Of a stretch of 64,000 bases of DNA, positions 52,153 to 63,656 are shown piece after piece. The stretch is from Gracilariopsis chorda. Its lineage: Eukaryota > Rhodophyta > Florideophyceae > Gracilariales > Gracilariaceae. Position 1 is the first letter of the stretch; each line of letters begins with the position of its first letter. Position numbers and translations under genes: made by a program. Below the pieces are notes generated by a model. It was not told the origin of the DNA. It saw only the letters and a list, made by a program, of their open reading frames with translations, and did no database searches. The stretch is taken from contig NBIV01000285.1 in assembly GCA_003194525.1 (NCBI GenBank), positions 40,123-104,122 on the forward strand, given 5' to 3'.

Positions 52153-52960
52153 TGAAGTGCAACGCCCTCAGCGAGGGATTCTGGGTACTTGAACGCTTTC
52201 CCGATATTATCGGTTGTGTAGTGTGTATATGAACTACGCCCCACAATGGTGGGTATGGACACGTGGGACACGGTTTTGGGTCAATTGGCGGTTGGCCACA
52301 GTAGTGGATGTTGCCACGGAATGTGGAGTATTTTAGTTAATTTTATTTATTATTTTCACACCCATTTCTGGGAAGCTAGTACTGAGTGCGACGGCGCACT
52401 GCCGTTGCACCAGTAAACCTTCCCCAACAAGGGACCCCAACCTGGGGAATTGGCTCTGAGCTTTACCGCCTCCGCGTGTCCTCAACTCCTCTTTGGAGGG
52501 AAGCACCGTAGTGTACGGAAGTTCACCCCCCTTGCACATCTAAAGGAGACCCATCATTGGGAGTACTAATTGTTCCAATCATATTGGTGTTTCGCCCTGT
52601 ATAGGGAGTCCTGTCCACCGGCATTGCCGTATCTACTCGTCGCTCTCGCGACCCACTTCGTCCTTCCTCTTTCCCCTTTTTAGGGTAGCACCTCCCGCTA
52701 TCCGCGGCCCTCGTGTGCGCATCCGCTCACACACCCCCACTCACGTGGAAACATACCTCTACTGAGGATCACACCCCGCTCACGCGGATACCGATTCTTC
52801 GCCTTCACCTCCCTGCGCGAGTCACCACAGGTGTCCCTGGTCTTACAAACCGGCTTCGCCGTGACACCTCTGGGAGGGCTCTACCCAACTGGGTTCACCT
52901 CGTGAGAGGAAGATCCCGGACGTCTTTCGGTGTTTTTCCCCTTTGGGGCATTGCACCACA
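52153..52960 (+). repeat. 5' LTR of gypsy element 2
   Basis: 808 bp, nearly identical to 62850-63651. Confidence 0.93.
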
Positions 52961-52963
52961 AAG

Positions 52964-52981
52964 TGGTCTCCCGACCTAGAA
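52964..52981 (+). promoter_or_regulatory. Primer-binding site candidate of element 2
   Basis: TGGTCTCCCGACCTAGAA, three bases after the LTR, identical to element 1. Complementary to the 3' end of an unidentified tRNA ending ...GGGAGA plus CCA. Confidence 0.6.
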
Positions 52982-53065
52982 TCGGTTTTTGTTTTCCCTC
53001 TTACGAGGTTTGTTTTTATTTACCGGAAGTTCCGTGATCGTTTCCCGTCGTAACGGTATTTTCTC

Positions 53066-55240
53066 ATGTCGAGAAATCCCTCCGACGCGGAGCCAGTGGT
53101 TACGCGTAGTCACTCCCGCGACAACGCGGACACTTCCGAAGTTCGGTTCGTACCCCGTATCCCTATACGGACAAGTTCCAGCCGTGCTGGCGCCGCTTCA
53201 TCGCGGAACGATACCCCCGACCGGGAACCCCGGAACCTCCTTTTGCCCTCGTTATCACCCCCGCAGGGTAATGCAGCATCGGCTCCGGCTGTTGCCGCAG
53301 TGCCCCAGGCACCCCGGCCTGCTCCCGCTGTCGCGGCTTCAAGTCCCCGTGGAACGGGCGATAACACCCCCCAGGGGACTTCCCTGGAATCCCAGGTCCG
53401 CGCTCTGTGGACCGCCCATGACACCCTTGTAGGGGAACTAAAATCCCTCCAAGAGGTGGTCTCGGCAACCCCCGTAAAGGAGGTCGCCGAGGAACTCCGT
53501 ATTTTACGGTCTGACGTCAACTCCGTGTTGGAGAGTTTGGGACAACCCGCCGCCTTCATCGAAGGAGTTGAAGCCCGATTTGATCGGATTGGTGCCCGCC
53601 TGGAGACGCTGGAGCAGTTCGTCCTCATGGACAAACCATCCCGGGGTGATCCGGTAAACGAGGCATCGCACAACGACCAGCTTGCTGGGAAGAAGAAACG
53701 CCGTCACCGACGGAAACATCACCGAAAATATTCGGACTCCGATTCTTCGACATCGTCGGACTCACCCCGAAACCATTCGGTTAGCTCGAGCTCCTCGGAC
53801 TCCGACTCGGAGGACGAGAAGCGAGGCTACTCCTCCCGGTCGAGGCGGTCATCGGCCACTGAAGGTGTGGTCCGAACCTGCCAGAAGGGGAGAAGACACC
53901 CCTGTCTCCGGGAATTGAAACCGACAAACCCGGATTACCGGAAGCTTTTATCATACCGGTACTACCGGCTTGAAGATTCGTCACTTGGACGTACGCCCCG
54001 TGGTACGGGAAAGGTGCGAGAATGCATTAAGCGAATGCAGCTCTCGCTCCGCAACCAGTATTTTACTGGAGAGGACCCAGTCCTAGTACTGGATTTCCTA
54101 TCCCGCTTTGTAGCGGAGGCCGATATCCTCGGTATGAATGAGGGACAAGCCTATTTGGCTTTACCGTATTTCTTACGGGGAGTGGCGGAGGACCAATACA
54201 CCTCTGTCAGAGGATCTTCTCGCGCCTCCGAGGGAGGAGTTACTTGCTGGCCGGAGGCTGTGCAGTATCTTCTGCGCTCCTACGCCACCAACACCGCTAT
54301 TCAGCAGGCTATCCTCGCTTTGCGAGATACACGCCAGCGTGCTGGAGAGACCGAGACCGATTACTCGGTGCGCCTTAACAAGGCTTTCCACAGATGTGGT
54401 AACTTATACCCCGCTGAGGAGCGCAGTACCATGTTCATTGATGGTCTTGACCCGGCAATCCGGAGTTTAGTTACCCGTTATCGGGAGGACAAGCAAAGGA
54501 TCACCTACCTCGAGCTGGTCCAACACGCTCGAGCGGAAGGGGATGCACTTCGTGCAAGAACTCCGAACAATCGGTCTAAATCCGCCAAGGCGTTGTTGCT
54601 GGAAAGCGAAGCTTCCTCTCTCCCGCTCACCGCGGATGGGAACCCTGGACAGGGATTTGATACCGTGCATTTAGCGCAGGGGGATGGTGTGTCGATACCC
54701 ACCAGTGAGTTACCGTCAACGACGGAGATGACCCATGATACGGGAACAGAAGATCCCGTTCTATACGGTGGTAACAGTCGGGTTCAACCCCAACGACTCC
54801 CGTTCTCAAACGGTCAATCCCGTTATCAACGGCCTGGATGGACTGACACCCGCCCTGCGGTTCGCTTCTCCGATACTCGGAATAATAATCCGCGTTTCGC
54901 GGTGCTGGCTCTCATTTGCCACCTGTGCTATGCCCATGGCCATTCCTCTCCTCAGTGTATTTGTTCACAGAAGGATATGGCCAAGGTGGTGGCAAATTAT
55001 GAGGCCCTCACTCCAGAGGAGAAACGTTCCGTCCCGACGGCTTCCTACCTCCGTGCTAAAACGGACTTTTCCCACGCCCTACCACAGACCCCGCGTGCGC
55101 GGCAAGCTTCATACACCCCGATTCGGGAGATCACGCAACCATCCGTTGCAACCCCCGCTTATGCGGATAGAAAACCCCGTCAACGGGATGAAGCACTCGT
55201 TGTCGAGGAAACCAACCCACCGCCGAAGGCGGAAAACTAA
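53066..55240 (+). CDS. Gypsy element 2 gag, intact
   Basis: 724 residues. Order: an Arg/Pro/Ala-rich N-terminus (1-110), a coiled-coil-like stretch (TLVGELKSLQEVVSA to LETLEQFVL, about 115-195), a basic and Ser/Asp-rich patch (KKKRRHRRKHHRK, then SDSDSSTSSDS), the capsid-like retrotransposon-gag domain (about 290-480) and a zinc knuckle CHLCYAHGHSSPQC that fits C-x2-C-x4-H-x4-C. Gag builds the particle and packs the RNA. The stop TAA at 55238-55240 lies inside the pol frame, which is one base back, so pol is probably made by frameshifting. The start ATG at 53066 is 105 nt past the LTR. The knuckle is complete here but has Cys to Gly in element 1. Confidence 0.93.
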   Translation: MSRNPSDAEPVVTRSHSRDNADTSEVRFVPRIPIRTSSSRAGAASSRNDTPDREPRNLLLPSLSPPQGNAASAPAVAAVPQAPRPAPAVAASSPRGTGDNTPQGTSLESQVRALWTAHDTLVGELKSLQEVVSATPVKEVAEELRILRSDVNSVLESLGQPAAFIEGVEARFDRIGARLETLEQFVLMDKPSRGDPVNEASHNDQLAGKKKRRHRRKHHRKYSDSDSSTSSDSPRNHSVSSSSSDSDSEDEKRGYSSRSRRSSATEGVVRTCQKGRRHPCLRELKPTNPDYRKLLSYRYYRLEDSSLGRTPRGTGKVRECIKRMQLSLRNQYFTGEDPVLVLDFLSRFVAEADILGMNEGQAYLALPYFLRGVAEDQYTSVRGSSRASEGGVTCWPEAVQYLLRSYATNTAIQQAILALRDTRQRAGETETDYSVRLNKAFHRCGNLYPAEERSTMFIDGLDPAIRSLVTRYREDKQRITYLELVQHARAEGDALRARTPNNRSKSAKALLLESEASSLPLTADGNPGQGFDTVHLAQGDGVSIPTSELPSTTEMTHDTGTEDPVLYGGNSRVQPQRLPFSNGQSRYQRPGWTDTRPAVRFSDTRNNNPRFAVLALICHLCYAHGHSSPQCICSQKDMAKVVANYEALTPEEKRSVPTASYLRAKTDFSHALPQTPRARQASYTPIREITQPSVATPAYADRKPRQRDEALVVEETNPPPKAEN

Positions 55241-55265
55241 CTGAGGGAGTCTCCCCTTTGGGAGA
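55231..55265 (+). promoter_or_regulatory. Candidate -1 frameshift site at the gag-pol junction
   Basis: The gag frame ends GAA AAC TAA; the pol frame reads GGA AAA CTA. Slipping back one base on GGAAAAC (55231-55237) would avoid the gag stop. A hairpin follows: TCTCCC (55250-55255) with GGGAGA (55260-55265). Element 1 has TGAAAAC, so the heptamer does not follow the classical X-XXY-YYZ form; the A-site AAC is favourable. Inferred. Confidence 0.4.
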
Positions 55266-58200
55266 GGCGTCCTCAAGAACGAGGCTGTTGGCGCCCGAGG
55301 CGTCCTCGCCTCGCTCCCCGGTGAAAGTCCTCTCGAGGAAAGACACCGCTGACGCGGACTCTGCGCACCTCGGTGTGTTGCGTCGCCCCTGGATACGGAG
55401 TAAAAATCCCCGGATTCCCGGTAGAGTCTTGGTCTTGGCCAAGCGCAATTATAAGGTCTATGCCGACCTTGGCCTTGACCCCCAGTTTATGGTGAGGTTT
55501 CTCACCGTCCTGGATACAGGTGCAGGCCCCAACTTCGTTGTGGAATCATTGTTACCCCCGCTTGTGCGGTCTCGTATCCGCTCTGACGCGGTCCCCGACA
55601 TTTCGGATGCGAATAACAACCCGTTACAAACGGTGGGCACAGTGGACCTCGTCGTGAGACTTGGTACCTCCGTGGTGAAGTTGGACTTCATCGTTTGCCG
55701 TTCATTGGCAGCACTAGTCATACTGGGATTTGATTACTGCGACAGATTTGTCGACGCAATCAGGCCCCGCCTCAGGCGTGTAGAACTTGACGACGGATCG
55801 TCGGTTCCGATTGTTCGCCGCCCGCTAAAGCGGTCCTCTCGGAAACAATTTCCACCCCCTGCTGCGCAGGAACCATCGCCCGCGTCCCGCCAGTCCACCA
55901 AGCTCCGCGTCGCTGCCTTGGTTTCTATACTGGCTGAGTCCCAAGTCTGGGTGCAGGTAAATTCCCGTCAACACGGTCTTCAAGTTATACAACCCCTCGC
56001 CTCGTTGTACGAGAAATCCCAGCTGGCGCTGGCTAATGGAATTGTCTCCATTTCCCCGGATGTCCCTTTCCGGATATTGGTTGCCAACCTTGGCAAACAC
56101 CCCAGTATCTGGTCAAACACCAAGTAATTGGGAGTGTAACCCCCCATCCTATGGGAATGCTGCCAACAAAGATGACAGCCGCCGATGTACTCGGAGTTAC
56201 CACCTCTTCTGAGGAGTTCGCCCCGCCGTCCGAAGACGTCAAGTCTAAGGAGGGGGAGGAAACCGCTACTTCAGCGCCGAACATACCGAGTAACTCGGAA
56301 TTGCGAACCACACCTGTTCCACAGGACAATGCTCCATCGAGCAATGACCGGATTGATCCGGAAAAAGCACTTGAAGCGCTGGACTTCAGCCACGTGCCAG
56401 AGTCACACCGCGACAAACTCCGTACTATGTTACGGGAGTTCACCACAATGTGGGATGGCTCGCTTGGCGAGATTAATGCAACGGAACACCGGATCGATTT
56501 AATCCCCGGTGCGCGACCGGTTGCACAACCCCCTTACAGGGCAGGTCCGAAAGCTCGGGAAGAGGAGCAGTCCCAGGTGGACAAGATGCTCCGCGCAGGT
56601 GTGATTGAGCCCGCTCAATCACCCTGGGCATCCCCAGTTGTACTGGCTTTAAAGGCCGACGGAACCTGGAGGTTCTGTGTCGACTACCGCCGGCTCAATT
56701 CCGTGACTGTTAGGGACACGTACCCCATCCCTCGTATGGACGAGTGCATTGACTCCCTTGGAGACGCCACCGTGTTCACGGTTCTTGATGCCAATTGGGG
56801 ATATTGGCAAGTACCTGTCAGACAGGAGGATCGCGACAAAACCGCATTCACCTGCCATGCAGGAACGTACCGCTTCAAGCGGATGCCATTTGGGTTAACC
56901 AACGCCCCCGCCACCTTTCAGCGTGCAGTAGATATTCTACTCAACCACTTTAAGTGGCGGAGTTGTCTGGTCTACCTTGATGATATCATCATCTTCTCCA
57001 ACTCGTTGGACGACCATCTCACTAACGTCCGAGACGTGCTCACCGTACTCCGCGATGCGGGAATTACCCTCAAGTTGAGGAAATGCGAGTTTTTTCACAG
57101 ATATTGTGAAGTATCTGGGTCACATTATCCGTCTTGGACGGTTAGCGATCGAGAAAGCTCGAGTCAAATCCCTCGTCGAGGCGAAAGAACCCCGTACCCA
57201 AACGGAACTGCGCTCCTTTCTGGGACTGGTCAACGTCTATCGACGGCTTATCCCGAACTTTTCGGATACTGCAGCGCCTCTGAACGCGTTGTTGCGAAAG
57301 GGGAACCCCCCAAAACTGGGAACATTTACGCCCGAGCAATCGGAAGCTTTTAACTCCTTAAAGGAGGCTGTCACATCAGCACCAATCCTACATCTCCCAA
57401 AACTTGGGTTGCCATACTCCGTAGATACGGACTCGAGCGACTACCAAGTCGGGTTTGCTCTTTTTCAAACCACCCCCGAGGGGGAACGGCATCCAATTGG
57501 TTATTGGTCACGTTCGCTCAATGTTCATGAGCGGAACTACTCCGTATCGGAGAAAGAGTGCCTCGCCGTCGTATGGGCGATGACCACTCTGCGCCCCTAC
57601 CTTATGGGAATTCGCTTCACCGTGTACACGGATCATTCCTCATTGAGGTGGTTGATGAATATCTCCGACCCGTCGGGACGCCTCATGCGCTGGAGACTCC
57701 GCCTCGCGGAATATGACTTTCAAGTCATTTATAAAAAGGGTGCGCAGAACACCCAGGCCGACGCTTTATCGCGGTTACCCACAAGTGGGGAAGCACTCCC
57801 AACGGAGGATGATGAAGTCCCATGCTTCATGGCTATAGACCCGGATGATCCGGAACATGCCGTCGAGTCTAGGCCAGAAACCTGGGACGAGGATGCTGAT
57901 TTTGACGAACTACTCGCATCGCGAGATAAATCTGAGAACCCGTTACCGGGAAACTTTGTACCGGTATCACCGGAAGAAATGATCCGAGAACAATTCGGCG
58001 ACCCATTCTGTACGAGAATTCGTGCCCGTATCAACGGTGGTGAAGATCTCCCTTTCGGGGTAAGCGACAAAGTCTACCTCGTAAGAAAGGTCGAAGCCCG
58101 CCCACAGATTGTGGTACCACATTCCCTGCAATCGCGGGTGTTACATCTATCACACTACGCCCCCATTGGAGGTCACCCAGGTGGGAGGAAACTCTACCTA

Positions 58201-60816
58201 ACCCTGCGAAGGGATTTCTATTGGCCCGCAATGGCGGTGGATTGCTACGCAACTGTGCGATTTTGTAGCGAATGCGCGAAGAATCGCGTCAAACTCCGCA
58301 AAAATGCGAAGAAGATGAAACTATTCCCCGCAAGGGCGCCGCTCGAGTTTATTGCGATCGATATTCTCGGACCATTACTCACCACGAAACGTGGAAACAA
58401 GTTTCTACTTGTCATTACCGACCGCTTTTCTAAGCTGGTACGGACTGTCCCTCTTCGGAGGATAACCGCTCTCACGGTGGCCCAGGCTCTGGTGACGCAC
58501 TGGATTTTTGTCTACGGTCCCCTGTAGAGGTGCTCTCTGACAACGGGAAGCAGTTCGTGAGCAAGTTCTTCCAGGATGTTTGTCGCATCCTGGATGTCAA
58601 GAACTTGTTCACGACTACCTACCACCCCAGTGTAATGGGCAAGTTGAACGGTTTAACCGGACGTTACTCGCGGCGTTACGTTCCTACGTCGCTGACCACC
58701 CAACGAATTGGGATCTCTAATCTGATGCGGTAACCTACGCGTACAATACGCAGGTACACCGGACTACCGGAGTTTCGCCATTCGAGTTAGTTCTATCTAG
58801 AACACCCCCGCCTGTGGCGCTGGAACCCCAAGCTACCTTGGACAATTTCCCATCTGTGGGTATCTACCGGCAGCAATGGAAGCAATGGCTTTCCAAGCTG
58901 GTCCCCGCTGCGCGGAAGTCTATGGCACGGGCCCAAGCCGCTTACAAGCGGGATTTTGACGCTCGCGTGCGAGGAAAACCGTCCCCGATTCGGGCAAATA
59001 ACTACGTCTTCATCAGGAAGGAATACTACAACCCGGAACGGGAGAAGCGTCACAAACTCTCGCCTGTGGCGGATGGACCCTTCAAGGTGAGCTCTGTTAA
59101 CACCGACACTGTCGTGGTAGAGATGGGGGACACGCACGAACGGATTTCCCGTGATCGTGTTGTCCTTGCCCCTCCTCCCTCGTCAGAGGTAGTCCTGGGT
59201 CCAGGCAACCCCGTTTCTACGGACTCCGCTACACCGGAACAATCCGGGAGTACTAGACCTACGGTACTACCACACCCCAGCCGGGGACTCTCAGACCTAC
59301 CGACTCTGTCGGACTCACCGGCTCAGCCGGGTAATTCGGGCCCCTCAGCGCCCGCCCCTACCACATCTGCCCCACTGGCGCGCATTTATACCCGCCAGGC
59401 GGGGATTGTTATCCCTTATCCCGCCGCTCCGTCTAAGGAGGGGGAGGAGAACACTCGTTTTCGAGGAACGATATCACCGTCGCAACGGGAAACACACCGT
59501 AACATACGGAACCCTGACCGTGGAGCACGGAGTATGTCACGCGACACTAATCCCCCGTTCCCGGGCAGTGCTGTGCAACAGGAACCAGACGCGCAGGCCC
59601 CGCAAAAGCGGCAAATACACCGTTTGTCACGGGAAAACGAGAAGCCTCCCTCCAAGACCGCAGCAGCGGAAAGGCAATCGCTCGATGCCTCGAAGCCGCC
59701 GTTGGCGGAAGTCCCCGCGGAAGCGGTTCAATCAGGTCGATCAGACCCGCGCCCCGCGGAGAAGAGGCGCCCAGATACACCAGCGCCGCTGGGAAATACC
59801 CACACCCCTCTTGGGGAAAAAGGCGGCCAAGCTGCAGTCGAAGCTTTAAGCCCTGGCTTGCAAGCACCGGAAACGCCTCCCGTCGTTGACGGAATCAAAG
59901 CCCCCGCTACGGGGAATAATTTGCGCCAACCCCCGCATCGCTGCGGCGAAGAACCGAGAAACTCGGGAATAACGCGCGCCATCGCACGCTCGAAACCGGT
60001 CGTACCAGACGCTGCTCCTCATCACGGAGATGGTGCACTGCGCTCAGCGGCAATTCCCCTGAAAAGGGTGTCATCGGCACCTGCCCAGAACCCCCCAACG
60101 GGGAATTTTGACCAAAATACCGGTGTACCGGAGTTAGCCCCAGGCAAACCGTCAGTAGCCGGGGACACCACGGCGTCGCCGGAACGTATGGTGCAGAGCG
60201 CTCGTGCGCCTGGCAGGGAGGCGGTTTGCCACCCAATCACCGTGTCGCACGGGACCCCCCAGGGGATTGTGGAAATGACGATCCCGCAGGAGCGGTCATC
60301 TTCCCGCAAACTCGCGGTCCGTGAGCTCAACCGCGAAGGCGGAGCCAAGTCCCCCGCCGACTGGCGGTTCGCCCGGCCTACCGTGAAGACGGGAACAACG
60401 ACACCCCAATGGGGAATGACTTGCCGGGGAAAACCGTGACACCACACACCCTCTTGAGGGATATTTTCCCGCATGAGCAGCGGCCACTAGGACAGCGCAC
60501 GGCAACGTCGGAGTGATCGCCGAACACCCTGCTAAGGGACATTATACCGCACAGCGGGCAGCCCTCGCAAGGGAGTACAACCACCATCCGGCACGGCCGG
60601 CAGGTCTACGAACGAGAGTTCGTAGTAGACCGACTTGTCGGACACACCTGGAACCAGGATGGTATTCTACAATATCGCGTCCGCTGGTACGGGTTCGACC
60701 CCAGTGGGGATACGTGGGAGCCAATTGAACACCTCCCACGGTCGCAGGTTCTGCGATACCACCGTCAGACGGGAACTGCAGCCCCAGCCACGCTGGTTAA
60801 TGCCCAAGTTGGGTAA
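55234..60816 (+). pseudogene. Gypsy element 2 pol: protease to chromodomain, frameshifted
   Basis: Protease (DTGAGPNFV near 55520) is open to 56127. RT continues in another frame from 56151 (VDYRRLN, YLDDIIIF near 56985) to a frameshift near 57100 in a T6 run that is T5 in element 1. RNase H and the first part of integrase (HYAPIGGH, CSEC, FIAIDILG) are open from 57106 to 58527, where C4 replaces C5 of element 1 and brings a stop. LSDNGKQF follows at 58530, and the catalytic Glu region is garbled near 58640. Integrase C-terminus and Pro-rich spacer are open from 58814 to 60439. The chromodomain (REFVVDRLVGHT, VRWYGFDPSGDTWEP) ends at 60816. Aligning with element 1 shows one ancestral pol frame of roughly 1,860 codons. 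Confidence 0.9.
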
Positions 60817-61006
60817 CGTTGCCGCGCGAGCGGAGAGCGAAAGGAAAGGATAACAAGGCAAAGTCCGTCGAAGACGGGGAACTCAACCGAGAAGCACCGT
60901 TCTAAACGGGAAAGTTTATTCTGGGGAGCAGCTAGCTCCCACAATACTACACTACACTAACTGGCATAGCTAGGGAAAGAAGAACCAGGAAACTGGACCA
61001 GAGGTT

Positions 61007-62792
61007 TCACTCACCCCCATCGTCCGGGGCGTAACCACCAGCGAGGCGGTAGGCCAACGCGTCCGCCATGGTGGTGACATCCCCCGATACCTCGGCAGCG
61101 CTAAGACCGGCACCCCGGAGGAAACGTGCGATAATTTCGTTTTCATTCGCCGTCACCCCGCTGGGGATTGAAGGTCCGGCACTTGCCGCCGAAGGGTCAG
61201 CAGCCGGCTCGGCCGGAGATGCCCCCTCTGGGAAAGCTTCCGCGCTAGCGCCGGTTTCCTCTACGTCCATCTCCCCGGGTTCTTCCGGTTCGTTATCGAC
61301 CATTGGGTCATCCCCGCCTTATGCGCGGTAGTAGTCGTCGGAATCGACGTACCCCACCGGGTGGTCTTCCGGCACATGACAGGGCGTATCGCGAAGCTCG
61401 CGCGCCTCCTCGGAGGAAATTTCCCGGAACTCCCAGGGGTCGAAGTAGATAAAATCCCCCACAAGGGCGGTTTTTCTACCGAGTCCCGGACCACCGGTGT
61501 TACCGCTACCGCCATCCAGACGACCGCTTAGCTCCAGCGGGACCTCACTCCAGCTAACGCTGTCGATGTACCCAAGTAATTGGAGGACCTCTTCATTGTT
61601 GGCCTGGCCCCCGAGGGGGATGCGAAGATCCAGGTTTCGGATCGCTGCCCGCACACGCGGTTGAAGGAACCAGAGACGATACTGGTCGTACGCCTCGTTG
61701 AGGATATAAGTCGCACTGCGGGCCGCCCACTCCGTAACCACTACGGACCACAACCCCGACCGGGGATCCTGCATGAGCAGCGAACCGAGGTACGTAAGTA
61801 CCGGCGGGAGTTCTATGTAGCACCCCGGCAGGCTTCATGGAAGCGCCACCACTCGGGGAGTGCTACATACCGACCTAGCCGGTGAGGCGGCGCAATCCGC
61901 TCTATCTCCACGTTCTGATACGGGATAAAATACCCGAATCGGGATCGCCAACGCCGCTCGTAGCGGATGAAGTTTTGGAGAAAGTTGGACCGGTATTTCC
62001 GGGGAAGGTACCTGAACTCCGCCCGAATAATCGGTCGCTCCCAGCAAAGGGCCTCTTGCCGCGCTACGGGGAAATTCCTCCAAGCGAGGGTCTCGAGGCG
62101 GAACAGGTTCTCGCCGTACCCAATCTCCCCGCGAGTGCGGAAGTAGCTAACGTCGAAGCCAAACTCCGGTGGGACCGGTACATCGAATGGAGCCCGGCTC
62201 TGGCGTTGATACGCCATGCGCGTCAGCGCGGTCTGTGCCGCAGTGACGGTCTCGCCCGAGTTTCTTCGGAGGTGGTGACGCGGAATCGCAATCCGGTGAC
62301 GCCAATCCCACGATGTGGTGACTGCTCTGGGCAGATCCCCGGAAGGGTGTCTGAACCATCCGCATAAGTGGTGACCAATCCCTCATTGAGGACGGCGACC
62401 GGGTGAAACCACGGTGCAGGGCGCAGGCGCGACGCGTGATTCCGATTCATCGGGTTGAGCCCCACCAGGGTGTTGTAAGTTGGCCAGTTGGACACCGGAG
62501 TGGTTCCGGAGGACACCACCGAAGGTGGTAGTGCGAAGGGATGGTCGGCTGCCGCAGCCATATTCCCCGGTTGTACCGGAGTTCGATCGCCCTGAGGCAG
62601 GAGAACTGACCGGAAACCGGTGGTGTATCGCCCGAGAAGTCTCGGCGGTTGGCTGTGGTTGTTGATATTGTTGTCGTCGTTCATTTTTCCCTTTTGGAGG
62701 GTGGCTGTTGTTGTCGTTTGTGTGCTTGGTGACTCTGGTGCAGAGGGATTTACCGGAGAACCGGAGACAAAGCACGCGCTTTTATCACCCAT
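61007..62792 (-). pseudogene. Antisense ORF of gypsy element 2, frameshifted
   Basis: Counterpart of 17902-19689, starting with the same MGDKSAC residues at 62792 and ending in GGYAPDDGGE. Pieces: 62792 to about 62350, 62217-61813, 61774-61319 and 61303-61007. Where element 1 has a stop, this copy has Tyr (SATYILNEAYDQY), so the two broken copies together show one long ancestral frame. Most differences between copies keep the reading frame in the long blocks. The frame converges on pol with about 190 bp between stops. Confidence 0.8.
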
Positions 62793-62836
62793 TTTCGTCT
62801 GGGAATCCTCCGCGTCCGCGGTCGTTTTCCCGTCTT

Positions 62837-62849
62837 AAGGGGGGGGATA
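62837..62849 (+). promoter_or_regulatory. Polypurine tract of element 2
   Basis: AAGGGGGGGGATA directly before the 3' LTR. Confidence 0.8.
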
Positions 62850-63651
62850 TGAAGTGCAACGCCCTCAGGGAGGGATTCTGGGTACTTGAACGCTTTCCCG
62901 ATATTATCGGTTGTGTAGTGTGTATATGAACTACGCCCACAATGGTGGGTATGGACACGTGGGACACGATTTTGGGTCAATTGGCGGTTGGCCACAGTAG
63001 TGGATGTTGCCACGGAATGTGGAGTATTTTAGTTAATTTTATTTATTATTTTCACACCCATTTCTGGGAAGCTAGTACTGAGTGCGACGGCGCACTGCCA
63101 TTGCACCAGTAAACTTCCCCAACAGGGACCCCAACCTGGGGAATTGGCTCTGAGCTTTACCGCCTCCGCGTGTCCTCAACTCCTCTTTGGAGGGAAGCAC
63201 CGTAGTGTACGGAAGTTCACCCCCCTTGCACATCTAAAGGAGACCCATCATTGGGAGTACTAATTGTTCCAATCATATTGGTGTTTCGCCCTGTATAGGG
63301 AGTCCTGTCCACCGGCATTGCTTATCTACTCGTCGCTCTCGCGACCCCACTTCGTCCTTCCTCTTTCCCCTTTTTAGGGTAGCACCTCCCGCTATCCGCG
63401 GCCCTCGTGTGCGCATCCGCTCACACACCCCACTCACGTGGAAACATACCTCTACTGAGGATCACACCCCGCTCACGCGGATACCGATTCTTCGCCTTCA
63501 CCTCCCTGCGCGAGTCACCACAGGTGTCCCTGGTCTTACAAACCGGCTTCGCCGTGACACCTCTGGAGGGCTCTACCCAACTGGGTTCACCTCGTGAGAG
63601 GAAGATCCCGGACGTCTTTCGGTGTTTTTCCCCTTTGGGCATTGCACCACA
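62850..63651 (+). repeat. 3' LTR of gypsy element 2
   Basis: 802 bp, differing from the 5' LTR by a handful of substitutions and one-base gaps, so the insertion is recent. Confidence 0.93.
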
Positions 63652-63656
63652 CCGGC
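63652..63656. repeat. CCGGC target-site duplication, right copy
   Basis: Same as 52148-52152. Confidence 0.9.

Larger units (their letters stand above)
52153..63651 (+). mobile_element. Ty3/gypsy LTR retrotransposon, element 2 (11.5 kb)
   Basis: Complete insertion: LTRs of about 805 bp beginning TGAAGTGCAACG and ending TTGCACCACA, a 5-bp CCGGC duplication, primer-binding site, gag, pol, an antisense ORF and a purine tract. It is the same family as element 1 but in the other direction and a little diverged. Gag is intact; pol and the antisense ORF carry several frameshifts, many at homopolymers. The host site is a DDE transposase pseudogene. Confidence 0.95.
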
